This document shows positions 45,481-58,479 of a DNA stretch of 64,000 bases, piece by piece. The stretch spans positions 116,815,741-116,879,740 of the forward strand of contig CM041465.1 of NCBI GenBank assembly GCA_023213395.1. The letters run 5' to 3'. Source of the DNA: Cycas panzhihuaensis (lineage: Eukaryota; Cycadophyta). The notes beneath the pieces are model-generated. The model did not search any database and was not told the origin of the DNA. It was given only the letters and a program-made list of their open reading frames with translations. How positions within the stretch are numbered: position 1 is the stretch's first letter; each line of letters begins with the position of its first letter. A program made the position numbers and the translations under genes.

Positions 45481-48400
45481 AATAGTGAGATTAAATATCA
45501 ACAACTTTAATTCAATAAGGTGTCATTCTATATAGATTTCTATACACTCAACATTGGTGGTTTCAACATAGTACTAGGAGTTAAGTGGCTAAAAATACTA
45601 CACACCCACTTATAAAACTTTATTCACTTATATATGCATAGACAACTATAATAGTTATTAATGATTAATAGACTATAACTGTCTAATGTAATTACAAAAG
45701 AAATATCTAAGTTACATTATAAAGGCATATTATATTCATGGAATGAACCCTTATGATTTAGGGATTAAACATGGAAGGATAATTACCACCTTACCAACCA
45801 TAATTATTGGGATAATACCTAATTAACTATTGCATATATGCACCTAAGGACCCTTAATGCCATCTTGGGCCTCTGTAGGTCACCTCGGACCACCTAGCAT
45901 CATCAAGTAGCAACCAGCAGCCGTCAAAGAGCTGACATAGCCATCACAGGTAAGTATTCAATTAATTATTAAAATATTTTAATATATTTTTTAAATTTTA
46001 AATGTTATTGGGTAGAGGCACTTGTCCCCTCCCTAAATTACTCTATTTATAGGTGGGGAATATCTCTCTAGTGTTTTTAACACCACCAACTTATATTTCA
46101 AAAATTATTTACACTTTGAAACAATGTATTCTTACTTATAATCCTCTCACTCCACATCTCAAAGCTAACATTTGGTATCATAGTGCATTCATTTAGGTTC
46201 AGGAGTCTTATGGAAAACTTATATGATAGTATTTTGGTACGTACATAATATTATATTATTGACATTATTAAAACTTTAGAAAATCATATATATTCATTCA
46301 TATTTTGTTTATATTCTATTTATTTTATTTTTTTTATTTTTAGAACCATATATAATCAAATTAGAACTAGTGATTGTGGCTCATACGTTGCTCAGAACAG
46401 TAGCACATGACTGCTCATTCTGATCGTAATTAAATTCTCTAGCTATCAGAAGAAATTGCATGTGATTTTGTTGGTTCTAGTAGGAGAAATCTCGCTTAGA
46501 GTCATTGCATACTATTTTTGGCCCATTTCACTCTAGTACTTTGTTCTGAGCCTACAACCAACCATTTGATACAAAATTTTACCAGCACCTTGCTATCTAG
46601 CATACCTAACTACCTCTAAAATCTCGTGAGAAATGGTGCCCTTTATGGAGAGTTTGAATCAACTAAGTCTCCTCACCCAATTTTCTCATTGTTTTCATTG
46701 TTTTTTTAACTTATACAAAGTATTTTTTGATTCTTTTTTGTAATAATATCTACATTGATGGGCACCTCTTCTCACTGTGATCAATCAATCCATGGAATTG
46801 ATCTCCAATTGATTATTCACTAATGTTTTCTTTAGAAATCTTTGTTTAATCGTTGTTCTCCTTTATGTTACCATTTTTCACACCAGAAAAATGTATTAAA
46901 TCTTTGTTTTCTCGATCAATTGACTCTATAGACATTGGTGCCCCTCATTTGGATGAAGGATCAAAGACTCGTGATTGATTTTTAGTGATAAATCTACTCA
47001 GAAGTTGCCTATATCCATCGTGCAGCATCACTGCATATTTGAAACTTTTTAAAATCATTTTCATATATATTTTTTAATTAAAATTTCTTTGATTAATGTC
47101 ATAAAGTGGATTAAAGTTTTTAAAATTTAATTATTATTAATAATATTTGAAATCTAGCATTTAAAGGGTATTAGCCTCCTTTTATTTGGCCCTTAGTCTT
47201 CACAATCAATATGACCTCACTATTTGGGCTTTATTAAGAGTTGCACATCATCATTTTAAAGATATTCTTTGACCTCATTTATTTTAAGTGTTACGAAGTA
47301 TATTTTATATTATTTAAGGTCTGTATCCCCCCTTGAGACCAAGCTAGTGGTTAAGATAACATCCATGTGACCGTGCTCCTAGTTTGAAAGGGTCTTATTC
47401 ACTTTATTTTAAAAAATTTCATTTTATTTATACTGAAAGAGGACCTTTCATAAATTTTATTATAACTTTCTCCTAGAGTGTCAGATTTCAGCGAAACTAG
47501 TCTTGTTAGAACTATATTTTAGAGATCTTTAGGGAGGTATCATCACTTGACTGATTTGAGTCCATTACAGCTAAGTTTTAATCAATCAAAGTGATCACTT
47601 TTTTTTATACTTATTTTATTAGCCATAAAGAGGTCTGTTCACTATTTTTACAATAACTTGATCATTTTCGCTCTGATTTCAAAACTGTAAGAACCATCAG
47701 AAAGTTGTTTTAGATCTCTTCATGTTGGAATTAGTTTCATTTTGTTTTGATATTATTTTATAGGACTTTGAAGCTACTTAAGTTGAGATTCTAATTCAAC
47801 CCTAAATAGGCTCATTTAGTAATATTTTTTAGTATTTTTTCATTTTAATTAATCCTATTTGAGCATAATCTATTGCTAATTAGTTTCTTAGAGTTATTTA
47901 TTAATTTTTCATATAGATTATAAGCTATTTACAACCAACTGACATTAGTTTTATCTCTTTAAGCTTCAAGAAGCCTAAGTAGAGTAGTACATCAAATGGG
48001 TACTATCTACCTTAATTTCATTTTATTTTTTGTATTATCAATCAAATATAAACTATTTTTTGGCACTTCTGATCATTTTAAGTATAGTTTCTTCTCAAAA
48101 GTTTCAAGTTTCATATAGTTGTTTCTATTCTTGTAAAGGAATTCTTTGGCACTCAAATTCTAATATCATTATTTTTTATATTAGTCAAGAAGTTATTTTA
48201 TTTTTTATTAAAAGCTTTAGTCTTTTTTCAGCTTGAAATTTACGAAAGCTTAGTTTCAAGGTTCATTGCTTAGTTATTTCCCTCAAAGTTAAATCAAATA
48301 TTCTAAAAGTTAAATGACATTCAAGTATTAAGGATTTCCTTGCTACATTGCATCACAATCAAAAGAACATATAGCTTCTTATTTCTCCTACAAGAGTATC

Positions 48401-49234
48401 TCAATTTGAAAGTATTAGATTACATATTAATATTTATTTTTTGTTCATTAAAGGAAGAAGAGTATCTTGATTCTTTTACTTATTTTTATTGTTACTTAAT
48501 ATAAAAGCTTGGTATTATATTTTTCATTTGAAATATTTTTTTTTTATCTTGCTTAAAGATTTATTTTTTATTTTTTTTCATTTCTTGAATAGAAGGAATC
48601 CTAGAGAGATTAAGCATGACCACATTCAAATAAAATTTACTTTCACATTAACAAAGATAATTCCTAAATTAACCACATATTTCCTATCCTTGCAAGGGAA
48701 ATGGTTAGGACCCCTGAAGTTACCATCACACATACGTCAACTGGAGTACTCATATTGGATGAGGAAATTTATTAGCTATAAGGTGTATTGTGTGGCAAGT
48801 TAAGGTGGAGAACCGATTTTTATTAGAGTTCAGAGACCAAGGCTAGACCTAGAGAGGGTGAGTGCCTTGGTTAGTTAAACCTTCATTGCCAGATCTGTCA
48901 CTAGGCACAAGTCTGGTGTAGGTAGACCAATAATTCAAGCAGGCATAACAACCTTCGTAGTAGCTCACGTACTGAGATATATTAAGCCTTGAGTTCACAT
49001 ACTAGTATATTGTGTTCCTATTTTTCTACTTGTAGGCAGTCACCTCTAGACAGAATAGTAATCCAAGGTTTCCCTTAGAGACTCTTAGACTTAGAGCCTA
49101 GAATCCTTATTAGGGACTAAGACACTTGCAAACCCTTGGGTAAAACTTTGAACATTACTTCTTGGGTTAAGTTTCAAAATCAAACCTTTGAAAATCTTAC
49201 TTTATCTATAGTTTTTAAAACCTTATCTAAGAGA
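45481..49234. other. AT-rich region without recognised genes
   Basis: Long AT-rich DNA with poly-T runs (for example 46315-46345, 48535-48585). Part of it (about 47400-47750, 'ATTTCAGCGAAACTAGTCTT' context) reads like an old LTR or leader of a retrotransposon, but I could not find its partner here. Part of the CO3 LTR probably lies just before 49235. Confidence 0.45.
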
Positions 49235-49245
49235 TGGTATCAAAC
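49235..49245 (+). other. CO3 degenerate primer-binding site
   Basis: TGGTATCAAAC resembles the copia site TGGTATCAGAG and lies 10 bases upstream of the CO3 gag ATG at 49255. The LTR before it could not be delimited. Confidence 0.35.
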
Positions 49246-49254
49246 TTTGGAAAC

Positions 49255-50832
49255 ATGATAACCCCCAAATTTGATGGTAATAAGTTTCTAAACTAAAGTA
49301 GGAGGATGAGACCCATCCTTATTGCTAACGACATATGGGAGATTGTGAAAACAGCCTACAATGAGTTAGGTCAGAATGCCACTTATATTGGAAAGGTAAC
49401 TTATAAAGAAAATATTAAAAAGGACAATGAAGCTCTTACCCTTATATTTTGTGCATTAGAAGATCATATTTTCCCACAGGTTAGTGAATCAACTAAGTCA
49501 AAAGAAGCACGAGAGCAAATTTGAAAACTTACGAATGATGTAAATAAAATCTGTAATAGAATTCATAACTAAAGTCTGAGACATAGTAAACCAGATGTAA
49601 TCACTTGGAGATACATTGACAAAACAAAAAGTAGTAGAAAGAATATTGAGGTATATAAGTGCTATAAGAAGGTTTGAAATGGTAACGACAGGTATAGGGG
49701 TTTCTAAAGATCTAAGCATACTGAAGGTGGAACAACTAAGTGCCATGTTGATGTCAGTTGAGGAGGAATAAAATGGAAACAAATTACTTAAGCATGTCTT
49801 TGCTACCAAAGCTAGAATTCAATCTCACTCTCAAGAGGGTACATCAAAATTAAGAGAATCACCTCCCAAGAGAAGGGATAGAAATCCTACAAGGGATTTG
49901 TGATAAGATCTACCTAAATATCAAGCTCCACATCAAAGGAGACAAGGAGCAAACCAACGAAATGTAAATCCTCCTAAGTATCCAAATTAGGAGAAATAAC
50001 TTGAGGGACACTCATATTGCACCAATTGCCAAGGAAATATCCAAGCTACAAGATCAAATCATGATTATTACAATAATAGACAAAGGGAAAATCCAGTAAT
50101 ATTTATGAGGAAATGGGAAGAGCATCTCACATTGAAAGAACTCATCCACGAAGTCTAAGTTATGGGAGAAGAAAGATCTTATACTACTCCTATTATCATC
50201 GTAGTGGTCACACGGAAGACAAATATTTTTTAAAACATGGACCACCCACCAAAGGGAGTACAAATACCACAATAGAGATAAGGGATAATAATAGACTTTT
50301 CTTATCCAATTATAGTACCAAAGAAGAAGAAGACGATAGTTGATACATTGACTCGGGATGCTCCACCCACATGACTCATAAGGAACATCTATTTCATATC
50401 TTAGATAAAAGCAAAAGAGGTTCAATAATGTTTGGAGATGATACATCCCATGAATCAGTTGGTAGAGATAACATAGCTCTCATGACAGATATAGGAGAGT
50501 ATATACACCTCAATGATGTATTGTATGTTTCTATCTTAAAGAAAAATCTATTATCAGTAGGGCAGATGATGGACCAAGATTACATGGTCATGTTTGACAA
50601 TGGAGAGTATATAATCAAGGACAAGAGGAGAAATAAGGCAATTATTACAAAATATAAAATGACAAAAGATAGATTGTTTAAACTTGTCTTCACTCCATCA
50701 GATACCTATACCTTAAGAATGATAGTCAAATTAGATAGTGACTTATGACATAGAGATTTAGACATCTCAACTATAATAGTTTGGCCCTAATAAAAAGAAT
50801 GGACATGGTTAATGGTTTGTATAATATTGAAT
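49255..50832 (+). pseudogene. CO3: copia gag-protease fragment
   Basis: ATG at 49255 starts 'MITPKFDGNKF'. 'ANDIWEIVKTAY' and 'NEALTLIFCALEDHIFPQVS' (49320-49485) are typical of copia gag, as is 'ILKVEQLSAMLMSVEEE' (about 49718-49770). The zinc knuckle at 50178-50225 reads 'YSYYHRSGHTEDKY': all three expected Cys are Tyr. The protease starts with TGA in place of Trp, then 'YIDSGCSTHMT' (50344-50376), with DSG intact, and a good open stretch continues to 50748 ('DVLYVSILKKNLLSVGQMMD'). It ends where CO2 inserted at 50833; the remainder lies beyond CO2 and the window. Confidence 0.8.
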
Positions 50833-51144
50833 TGAAAGAGGTTAATGTATCAAGGTCATTTGTGTAGATTAATTATGTGACCTTAGGATATATTATTAGC
50901 ATTAGTCTCTTAATGAAATGTATTTTATGTGCATTTAGATGTAATTTTTGGTTCATGTCATTAGGTGGGAAAATCTTAACCCTAATGCTCACCCTTAATA
51001 ATAAAAAGAGAAATCTTAAGGAGGGAGTCATTATTCATTCTCACCTCCAAGCTTACTCTCATATCTTGTTTCATCTTCTTTTTCATTCTCCATTGTCGTT
51101 GTGTGCATGTGAGTGATTTATCTCTTAGATCCATCCTTCTTTCA
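50833..51144 (+). repeat. CO2 5' LTR
   Basis: 312 bp, TGAAAGAGGTTAATGTATCA to CTTCTTTCA. The start recurs at 59487 after a polypurine tract. It contains a TATA-poor, pyrimidine-rich stretch near 51020-51090. Confidence 0.85.
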
Positions 51145-51146
51145 TG

Positions 51147-51158
51147 TGGTATCAGAGC
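51147..51158 (+). other. CO2 primer-binding site
   Basis: TGGTATCAGAGC, complementary to the 3' end of initiator tRNA-Met, two bases after the LTR. Confidence 0.95.
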
Positions 51159-53150
51159 TAGAAGCGGATCTATTCACTCCATTCCACTTACATGGAGTCA
51201 TTTTGCCTCTCCTTCACCTTCAATGTGAAGTATTAAGAGTGCATTCCTTCTTTTTAAATATTTCGAGAGCATAAAATTGTAGTATTTTGCATGTTGCTGC
51301 TTTGTACATATGCGAAAAAATTCAGAGGTGAATCATACAATTTTTTGAAGCCGTTCAGCTGCCAAAATAGTCTTGGAAGCATTAAAGGCCCAAATTTTCA
51401 TAAAAATTCAAACATCTCAGAATTTGATGAAATTTGGCATGCATGGTAACCTTCACTAGAGGATCATTTTTGTCTTCTAGAGCAACTTTAGATTTAGCCT
51501 GAAATAGTAAGTTTTGGCAGTGATAGAAAGGGTAAATTTTGTGGATAAGTGATTTAAAGCACTTTTCCTATTAAAATCCTTTAATTATAAGTTGAAGATC
51601 TGAAAGTTTTATTAAGGTATATAGTACATTTATGTATTAAAATTATTTTAAGATAAATCTCATCAAATTTCATCCATTGGTTAGTGAGATCTATGCAGTT
51701 TTCTCACGGTTACTGATTTTGCCTACTCAACCCCACAAAGGACATTATACAGGAATTTCGGGCAAGTTTTTGGTATATTTTGTACATGGTACAGAAGGAA
51801 AAGTTAATGTACATGTCAAAACATAACTTTTGACATATTGAAGTCCAGATTTTGAGATAGTTGATCTGGCATGATTTTACTTTGGTACTTTTTTGGGCAA
51901 AAAAGTTTTTGTGCATTTTCTAAAATCTAACTTCACAACTCTATTAGAAATGACATTCTGAACACTCTTTCCTTCTATTATAAATTTAGATTTTATCATT
52001 TAGGCCTTCATATTTGTAATTTCTAAAAATTTACCCATTTATCATTATTTGTAAATTTTGTGAAAAATATATAAAATAGGGCAAAATAGCATACATATAG
52101 ATTTAGAAAAATCATCATTTTAGCGATAAGTTGATCCTCTTTTTAACCCATTGTGGCTTTTATATTAAAACTTCCAAAATCATATTTGGAAACATTGTAC
52201 TAAAACAAGGGAAACCTTGGATCGAAAGCAACATCTGGTTCCCCTGTTAAATCTAGCATACTTTTCTATTTGCACGCATAGCATAAAGCATCACAAAAGC
52301 AGCAATAATAATAAAGCATCACAAAAGCAGCAACAATAACAAAGCATCATAAAAATATCAACAATAATAAAGCAAGCACGAAAAGCAAGCAAGCACATTT
52401 GGCAAGCTTTTATTTCAGTTTTTAGTTATATGAAAATATCTTACACTATTCCTAAAAGGAATCTCATCTGTACAATCTATACCGCCAGTTCTTGACTTGT
52501 GTGCACACTCGCCTTGGTTGAAATAGACCAAGGTTGGCCAAAGTTCAGGCCCTAAGGGAGTTGTGAGTTTCATACTAGGTCTGGTCTTAACCGGAATAGT
52601 GGTAGAGGGATAGGTTAGCCACACCTATGGCCTCCAATTAGGGATAATCCTGATAACCACCTAGGAAAACTAAAAACTTTAATGCGAGATTAAAATTAAC
52701 CCGGTCCAATATCCATCATAGCCGTGGGATACGCAGTAATGTTTGACTCTTCGGAGGAGATATATAGTTACTCATTGGTGAACTGGGTGAGGATTAGGAG
52801 TACCTGGGCTCTACTATGACCTGGATTTTATCACCAAGCGCAGGTGTAGGTATCGTAGGTGAAGGCCCTAATCGTATACTAAAAGCCTTAGGCATCGATA
52901 CCTCACCTACATTTGGATATAAGTGAGAGGTTAGTGGCATGACACATCACCACTCTTTGCCAACTCTATATTAGGCCTTATTCTTGCATCATTACTTATA
53001 TTCTTCTTTTTTTAATTGTTGAAAAATAGTTAATCATTGCTTGCTTCTCATCATAACAATCATTTCTACATCCTTGTTGCACCAGGTGTACTAGCCACAC
53101 ATGTCAGTAGCGCATACTTCTATCATCTCTTCTACTTCATCATCATCACC
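51159..53150 (+). other. CO2 leader, non-coding
   Basis: About 2 kb between primer site and gag, with no convincing frame. It contains the short tandem array at 52281-52395 and the start of the 1.3-kb duplication. Long leaders are known in several plant copia lineages. Confidence 0.6.
52281..52395. repeat. Short tandem repeats in CO2 leader
   Basis: Imperfect units of about 30 bp, consensus like ATAAAGCATCACAAAAGCAG, followed by AGCAAGCA repeats. The array lies at the left edge of the 1.3-kb duplication, so it may have promoted unequal exchange. Confidence 0.7.
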
Positions 53151-55010
53151 ATGTCATCTCAATTCAAATAAAATGTTAACTGTATATTAAAAGGCAAAGA
53201 AAATTGGGATATATGGTACACTAGAATTAAAAATGTTGTAAAGTATGAAGGCCTTTAGAGAGCCCACTTGCAGCCTACACCGAACACACCAGCAACGACT
53301 ATAACAGTTGCTTCCGGTGGATCCACCCCAACAGCTCCCACATATGTTGCAACTAAATTACAATGGGAGATAGATGATGAAAAGGTTCATGCAGGAATTT
53401 TGTTGGTCATTGATCACTCCTTGCACAACTTGATAAATAAAAAGGAACATGATACAGCCTGGAAGGTCCTAGAAGTTCTTAGAAAGAACTTTAATACAAA
53501 GTCAAATTTAGAATTTGTTCATCTTATTTTAAAAATGAACAAATTAAAAATTCAGAAGGGACGAGCTCATGAGACAATAAATCTCCTTTGACCAATCAAA
53601 TAGGCAATTGACAAAGATTTTAAGACCCAATACATCACTTGGGCATTTTTTATCTAGTCATGTTTACATGTCCCTGATTATAATAACAAAGAACAAAGAA
53701 AGCATGAAAAGTAAACAAGCACATTTGACAAGTTTCTATTTTAGTTTTTAGTTATACGAAACATCTTACACTATTCTTAAAAGGAATCTCATCCGTATGA
53801 TCTATACCGCCAGCTTTTGACTTATGCACACACTTGCCTTGGTTGAAATAGACCAAGGTTAGTTGAAGTCCATGCCCTAAGGGAGGTGTGAGTTTCATAC
53901 TGGGTCTGGTCTTAACCAAAATAGTGGTGGAGGGATAGGTTAGCCATACCTACGGCCTCCAATCAGGGATAATCCTGATAACCACCCAGAAAAACTGAAA
54001 ACCTTAATGTAAAATTAAAATTAACCTGATCTAATATCCATCATAGCCATGGGATATGTAGTATTGCTTGACTCTTCGGAGGAGGTATATAGCTGCTCAT
54101 TGGTGAATTGGGTGAGGATTGGGAGTACTTAGGCTGCACTGTGACTTGGATTTCATCACCAAGCACAAAGTGTATCATGGTGAAGGCCCTAATCGTATAC
54201 TAGAAGCCTTAGGCATCGAAACCTCACCTACATTTGGACATAAGTGAGAGGTTAGTGGCATGACATATCACCACTCTTTGCCAGCTCTACATTAGGCCTC
54301 ATTCTTGCATCATTACTTATATTCCTTTTTTTATATAATTGTTGAAAAATACTTAATCATTACTTGCTTCTCATCATAACAATCATTTCTACATCCATGT
54401 TGCGCTAGGTGTATTAGCCACATGTATCAGTGGCACATACTTCTATCATCTCTTCTACTTCTTCATCATCACCATGTCATCTCAATTCAAGAAAAATGTT
54501 AACTGCATATTGAAAGGCAAAGAAAATTAGAATATATGGTACACTGAAATTAAAAATGTTGTAAAGTATGAAGGCCTTTAGAGAGCCCACTTGCAGCCTA
54601 CACCCAACATACCAACAAGGGTTATAATAACTACTCCCAGTGGATCTGCCCCAATAACTCCTACAGATGCTGCAACTAAACTAAAATGGGAGATAGATGA
54701 TGAAAAGATTCGTGCAGGAATTTTGTTGGTCATTGATCACTCCTTGCACAGCTTGTTAAATGAAGAGGAATATGATACAGCCTGAAAGGTCCTAGAAGTT
54801 CTTAGAAAGAACTTTGATACAAAGTCAAATTTAGAATTTGTTCATCTTGTTTTAAAAATGAATAAATTAAAAATGTAGAAGGGATGAGCTCATGAAACAA
54901 TAAATCTCCTTCGACCAATCAAATAGGCAATTGATAAAGACTTTAAGACCCAATACATCACTTGGGCATTTTTGATCTAGTCATGTTTACATGTCCCCGA
55001 TTATAAAAAC
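52375..55010 (+). repeat. 1.3-kb tandem duplication of CO2 leader and gag start
   Basis: Two direct copies, about 52375-53700 and 53701-55010, are offset by 1323-1326 bp: for example GGCCTTTAGAGAGCCCACTT at 53250 and 54573, and the ATG context at 53151 and 54478. The copies differ by several percent. CO2 therefore has two gag beginnings in a row; only the second runs into the rest of gag. Confidence 0.9.
53151..53640 (+). pseudogene. CO2 gag start, first copy (duplicate)
   Basis: ATG at 53151 (ACCATGTCATCTC) opens a copia gag, 'LKGKENWDIWYTRIKNVVKY', with TAA/TAG stops in front of and behind it. The open part 53268-53591 holds 'ATKLQWEIDDEKVHAGILLV', 'DTAWKVLEVLRKNF' and 'VHLILKMNKLKIQKGRAHET' (UBN2-like gag). 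It stops where the second copy of the leader begins, so it is a stranded duplicate. Confidence 0.8.
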
Positions 55011-55455
55011 TTGCTTGGAAGTCTTCAATCTAGTGTAACATTGAAGACACTCAACTTTGAAGCACTTGCCAAGAAGTTTATAGAATTTGAAAAGACCTTT
55101 GATACAAACTTTGTAGCCTCTGACTCTCTTCTAGATGCAGCCTTTGAGGTAGAAGAAGAAGTTTGCTACACAAAAATTAAGGTCCCTCTCATGGCAGAGG
55201 AAATAACCGAGCAAGGGGAAGAGGAAGAAATATGGAAAATCGTCCACAAGGTCAATCAAACCCTCAATCATAACCTCGATAGTTTTAAGGCCAAGGGCCA
55301 CCTCAACAAAGAGCAAGAGAGTCAGGCCAAACCAGTACTTCTTCAGGGACTGGTAATCAAACCATTATGTATGATTGGTGTAATCGTAAAGGACACTTAG
55401 TAAACAATTACAGAAATGCCACTTACAAATTGGCCAAGTTCCAACCAAAACATGG
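54474..55455 (+). pseudogene. CO2 gag, second copy with C-terminal part
   Basis: ATG near 54474-54478 and the same gag start as the first copy ('WEIDDEKIRAGILLVIDHSL' at about 54680-54750), then stops. The C-terminal part 55011-55400 has 'LNFEALAKKFIEFEKTFDTN'. The zinc knuckle at about 55366-55410 reads 'YDWCNRKGHLVNNY': two of three Cys are now Tyr. This is the copy joined to pol. Confidence 0.8.
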
Positions 55456-55599
55456 AGCTCACAATGTTAAAGAAACTTGTGAAGAATCCTTTAGTGGTGC
55501 AGGTTTTGTACAAGAACACATTTAAAGAATTGAGGGATCTTCAGTATCAAATGCCATTGACCAACCAAAGAGATACTTTGAAGCTCGGTGTAGATATAT

Positions 55600-55975
55600 C
55601 ACTTGTGAATTCCCTTCACCAATGCCAAGCCCTATTGGAATTGCCAATAGTGTGGCTTCAATTGATGGACAGTGGATCATGGACATAGGAGCAACTTAAC
55701 ATATGACATGCAATCATAGTCTATATCAAACATTTGACTCAAATGTTCATGGAGTTATTCACATGGCTGATAAATCATAATAACTTGTTGAAGGAATTGG
55801 CAACATTCACCTGAAGCTCCCAGGCTTAAAAGATTTTACACTGCTTAATGTCTTATACATACCCAATCTCAAACAAAACCTACTCTCTTTATCCACACTT
55901 ATTTCTTAGGGATTTGATCTGAGTATAACCGTAAATGACCAGACTCTTAAGGTCATTCATCCTCCAACTAATTAG
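55600..55975 (+). pseudogene. CO2 protease
   Basis: The active site at 55673-55696 reads 'WIMDIGAT' followed by TAA and 'HMTCNH'. The expected WxxDSGAT-HMT pattern is clear, with Ser replaced by Ile and a stop in the motif. 'LLNVLYIPNLKQNLLSLSTL' (about 55838-55900) follows, as in other copia elements. Confidence 0.8.
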
Positions 55976-56720
55976 GTGGTTTTAACTGGATATCTCTCTG
56001 GCAAACTCTTTCGACTGAATAGCTCTCCATCTTCTAAAGCCCATTATGCCCAAAGCCCTTGTACCGATGAAGAATTTACATTTAATTCAATCTTGACCCA
56101 TCCAACGTTGTCACCAGAAGCTCTTTGGCATGCTCGTATGGGCCATGTTCACATTGATAGACTTAGAGATCTTTCTAATACTCTTCCAAACCTTCCAAAG
56201 TTTTCCTCTAAGCCCTTTAAATGTGAAGCTTGTATCATTGCCAAATCTCATCGACAACCCTTTTCCAAAAGTCAGTGGAAATCGAGCCATCCATTATAAT
56301 TGGTACACTCTGATTTGTGCGGGTTAATGCCCATTCCTTCACTAAAGGGCAAGCTATATTACATCTCTTTCATTGATGATTTCACTAGAAAAGTATGGGT
56401 AGCTTTTCTACACAAGAAAGATGAAGCATTCTGTATATTCAAGGAATTCAAAGCCCTCACTAAAAAAGAATTAGGTTATCAACTCAAATGTCTTCAAACT
56501 GATAATGGTGGCGAATATACCTCATATGAGTTTGAAAGCTACCTTTGAGATAATGGTATCAAGTATCAAACAACAGTAGAAGGTACTCCACAACAAAATG
56601 GAGTTGCCAAATGCATGAATAGGACAATCATGAACATGGCTCATGCTATGTTAATATATAAAAATGTACCTGCCTATCTATGGGCTGAAGCAATCTAGAC
56701 AGTTGTTTATTGTATCAATG
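55976..56720 (+). pseudogene. CO2 integrase
   Basis: Zinc-binding region 56121-56260: 'LWHARMGHVHIDRL' and 'CEACIIAKSHRQPF' keep the HHCC pattern. Core: first Asp in 'VHSDLCG' (about 56301-56321), second Asp in 'LQTDNGGEY' (about 56491-56517). The third residue should be Glu in 'GVAERMNRT', but the sequence has 'GVAKCMNRT' (AAA at 56609-56611), so the catalytic Glu is Lys. A stop separates the zinc region from the core and others follow. The enzyme would be dead even without the stops. Confidence 0.85.
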
Positions 56721-57562
56721 TTGTTAGCCCATCAAAGGAAGTATAATCACCTAATGAAAAGTGGTCAAGACAAGCCCCCATTGTTTACTACTTTAGAATT
56801 TTTGGCTCTACATGCTATGCCCATATTCTGGATGCAGATCGAAATAAGCTCCAGTCAAGGGCACTTAAAGGTATCTTTGTTGGATACCCTATGGATAAGA
56901 AAGGGTATAAGGTCTTCATACCTTCACAACGAAAAATCATCATTACCAAAGATGTCATTTTTATGGAGATAAAGGACCAGTTACTTAAATTAGACTCCAT
57001 AATACCATCACGCCGCTATAATAATGTTATCAAGTATGATATTCAGATTCTAAAATTTGATGGGGGTCATAGACATAAATTACTCCAAATGTTGGAAACT
57101 GACAATAGAGCCTTACAGGATACAAGTTGTGACTCTGAACAAATGAGTACACATCCAGCACCATCTTTTGAAGATAGCAGAGTTGACAAAGGCAAAGCCA
57201 TTATAGAAGAACCATCCTCTCTACCTTCAATTGACAAAGGCAAAATAGTGGTAGAAGGACCATCTTCCTCAGGCACATCAACATCCTCCTCACAAAATAA
57301 TTATTTTAATGAACATGATGAGAACCAAGAAGTTGGGGAAATGAGGACATCATTCCCAACTTGAGGATCTCGAGAAGCCCGCCAGCTCAATAAGGACATA
57401 CGACTAGATGAGGTGGGCAAAACTGGCACTCGAAGTGCCCATATAGCAAGGATGCAGGAATCATTATATACTCAGCTTGAACTAACAGAATTGCATCTTA
57501 CTCTTAATGAAGAGCCCTTAACGTACCAAGAAGTTGTAAAGCATATAGCTTAGAGAAATGCC
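56721..57562 (+). pseudogene. CO2 integrase C-terminal region and linker to RT
   Basis: This includes 'LKGIFVGYPMDKKGYKVFIP' (about 56868-56930, the copia integrase C-terminal motif) and 'DVIFMEIKDQLLKLD' (56952-56995). A low-complexity linker with two near repeats follows ('DKGKAIIEEPSSLPS' and 'DKGKIVVEGPSSSG', 57185-57280). 'YQEVVKHIA' leads into RT near 57528. Confidence 0.7.
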
Positions 57563-58330
57563 ATGAACGAAGAGTACCAATCTCTTATCAAGAATGGTAC
57601 ATGGGAGTTCATTGATCTACCACTTGGCAGAAAGGTAGTTCAAAATAAATGGGTGTTCAAAAACAAATATAGATCAGACGGCACCCTTGAAAAACACAAG
57701 GCGAGGTTGGTAGCTAAGGCATTTACACAAAGGGAAGGCATCGACTACACTGAAGTCTTTGCACGTATAACTAAGTGGCCTACAATTAGAATTCTTATGG
57801 CCTTGGCTGCTCAACAGGGTTGGAAAATATACCAACTCGATATTAAGACTATGTTTCTCAATGGAGATCTTGAAGAAGAAATTTACATAGCTAAGCCAGA
57901 AGGATATGAGATCGAAGGTCAAGAGCATAAGGTTTATAAGCTCAGAAAGTCCTTGTATGGCCTTAATCAAGCCCCTTGTGCTTGGTTTGCCAAGTTGTCT
58001 AAAAGGATGAGGCAACTTGGATACGAGGTTTGTGACTATCAAGATATTGATGCAACATTGTTCATCAAGTGCCATAAGGATAAAGTCACTTATCTCATAA
58101 TCTTTGTGGATGACATGCTAGTAATGGGTAATGTGAGAACAGATATAGCTAATTGAAAAAGACCTTGGCAATATGTTCGAATTGTCTGACCTCGATTTGA
58201 TGAAATATTACTTGGGAATTGAAGTAACACAAAAGAATGAAAAAATTTTCCTCTCCCAAGAAAATATCAATAATCTTCTAACCAAGTTAGGTTAGAAGAT
58301 GCTCAACCCGATGTTTTTCCTATGGATCCT
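57563..58330 (+). pseudogene. CO2 reverse transcriptase
   Basis: The best coding stretch of the window, 197 codons open (57563-58156). 'NEEYQSLIKNGTWEFIDLPL' opens the RVT_2 domain, then 'NKWVFKNKYRSDGTLEKHKA', 'GIDYTEVFARITKWPTIRIL', 'YQLDIKTMFLNGDLEEEIY' and the catalytic 'FVDDML' (58103-58120), where FVDD replaces the usual YVDD. A stop follows at about 58154, then 'DLDLMKYYLGIEV'-like text to about 58225 and further frameshifts. The fingers and palm are largely preserved. Confidence 0.9.
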
Positions 58331-58479
58331 AATACTAAACTCTCACCGGTAAGGTGACACTAGGGAGGTAGACGCAACACTCTGAGGAAACTTGTAGGTA
58401 GTCTCATCTACACTACCAATACAAGGCCGATATTATACACTCTATCAAAGATTCTTGCTCATTACATGACAAATCCTAA

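Noticed and set aside
45481-49234. Possible old LTR or MITE in the AT-rich region
   Set aside because: Some passages look repeat-like, but I found no paired copy, terminal inverted repeat or duplication within the window.
49498-49809. Minus-strand frame of 103 codons
   Set aside because: It is antisense to the CO3 gag remnant, whose plus-strand copia motifs explain the sequence.
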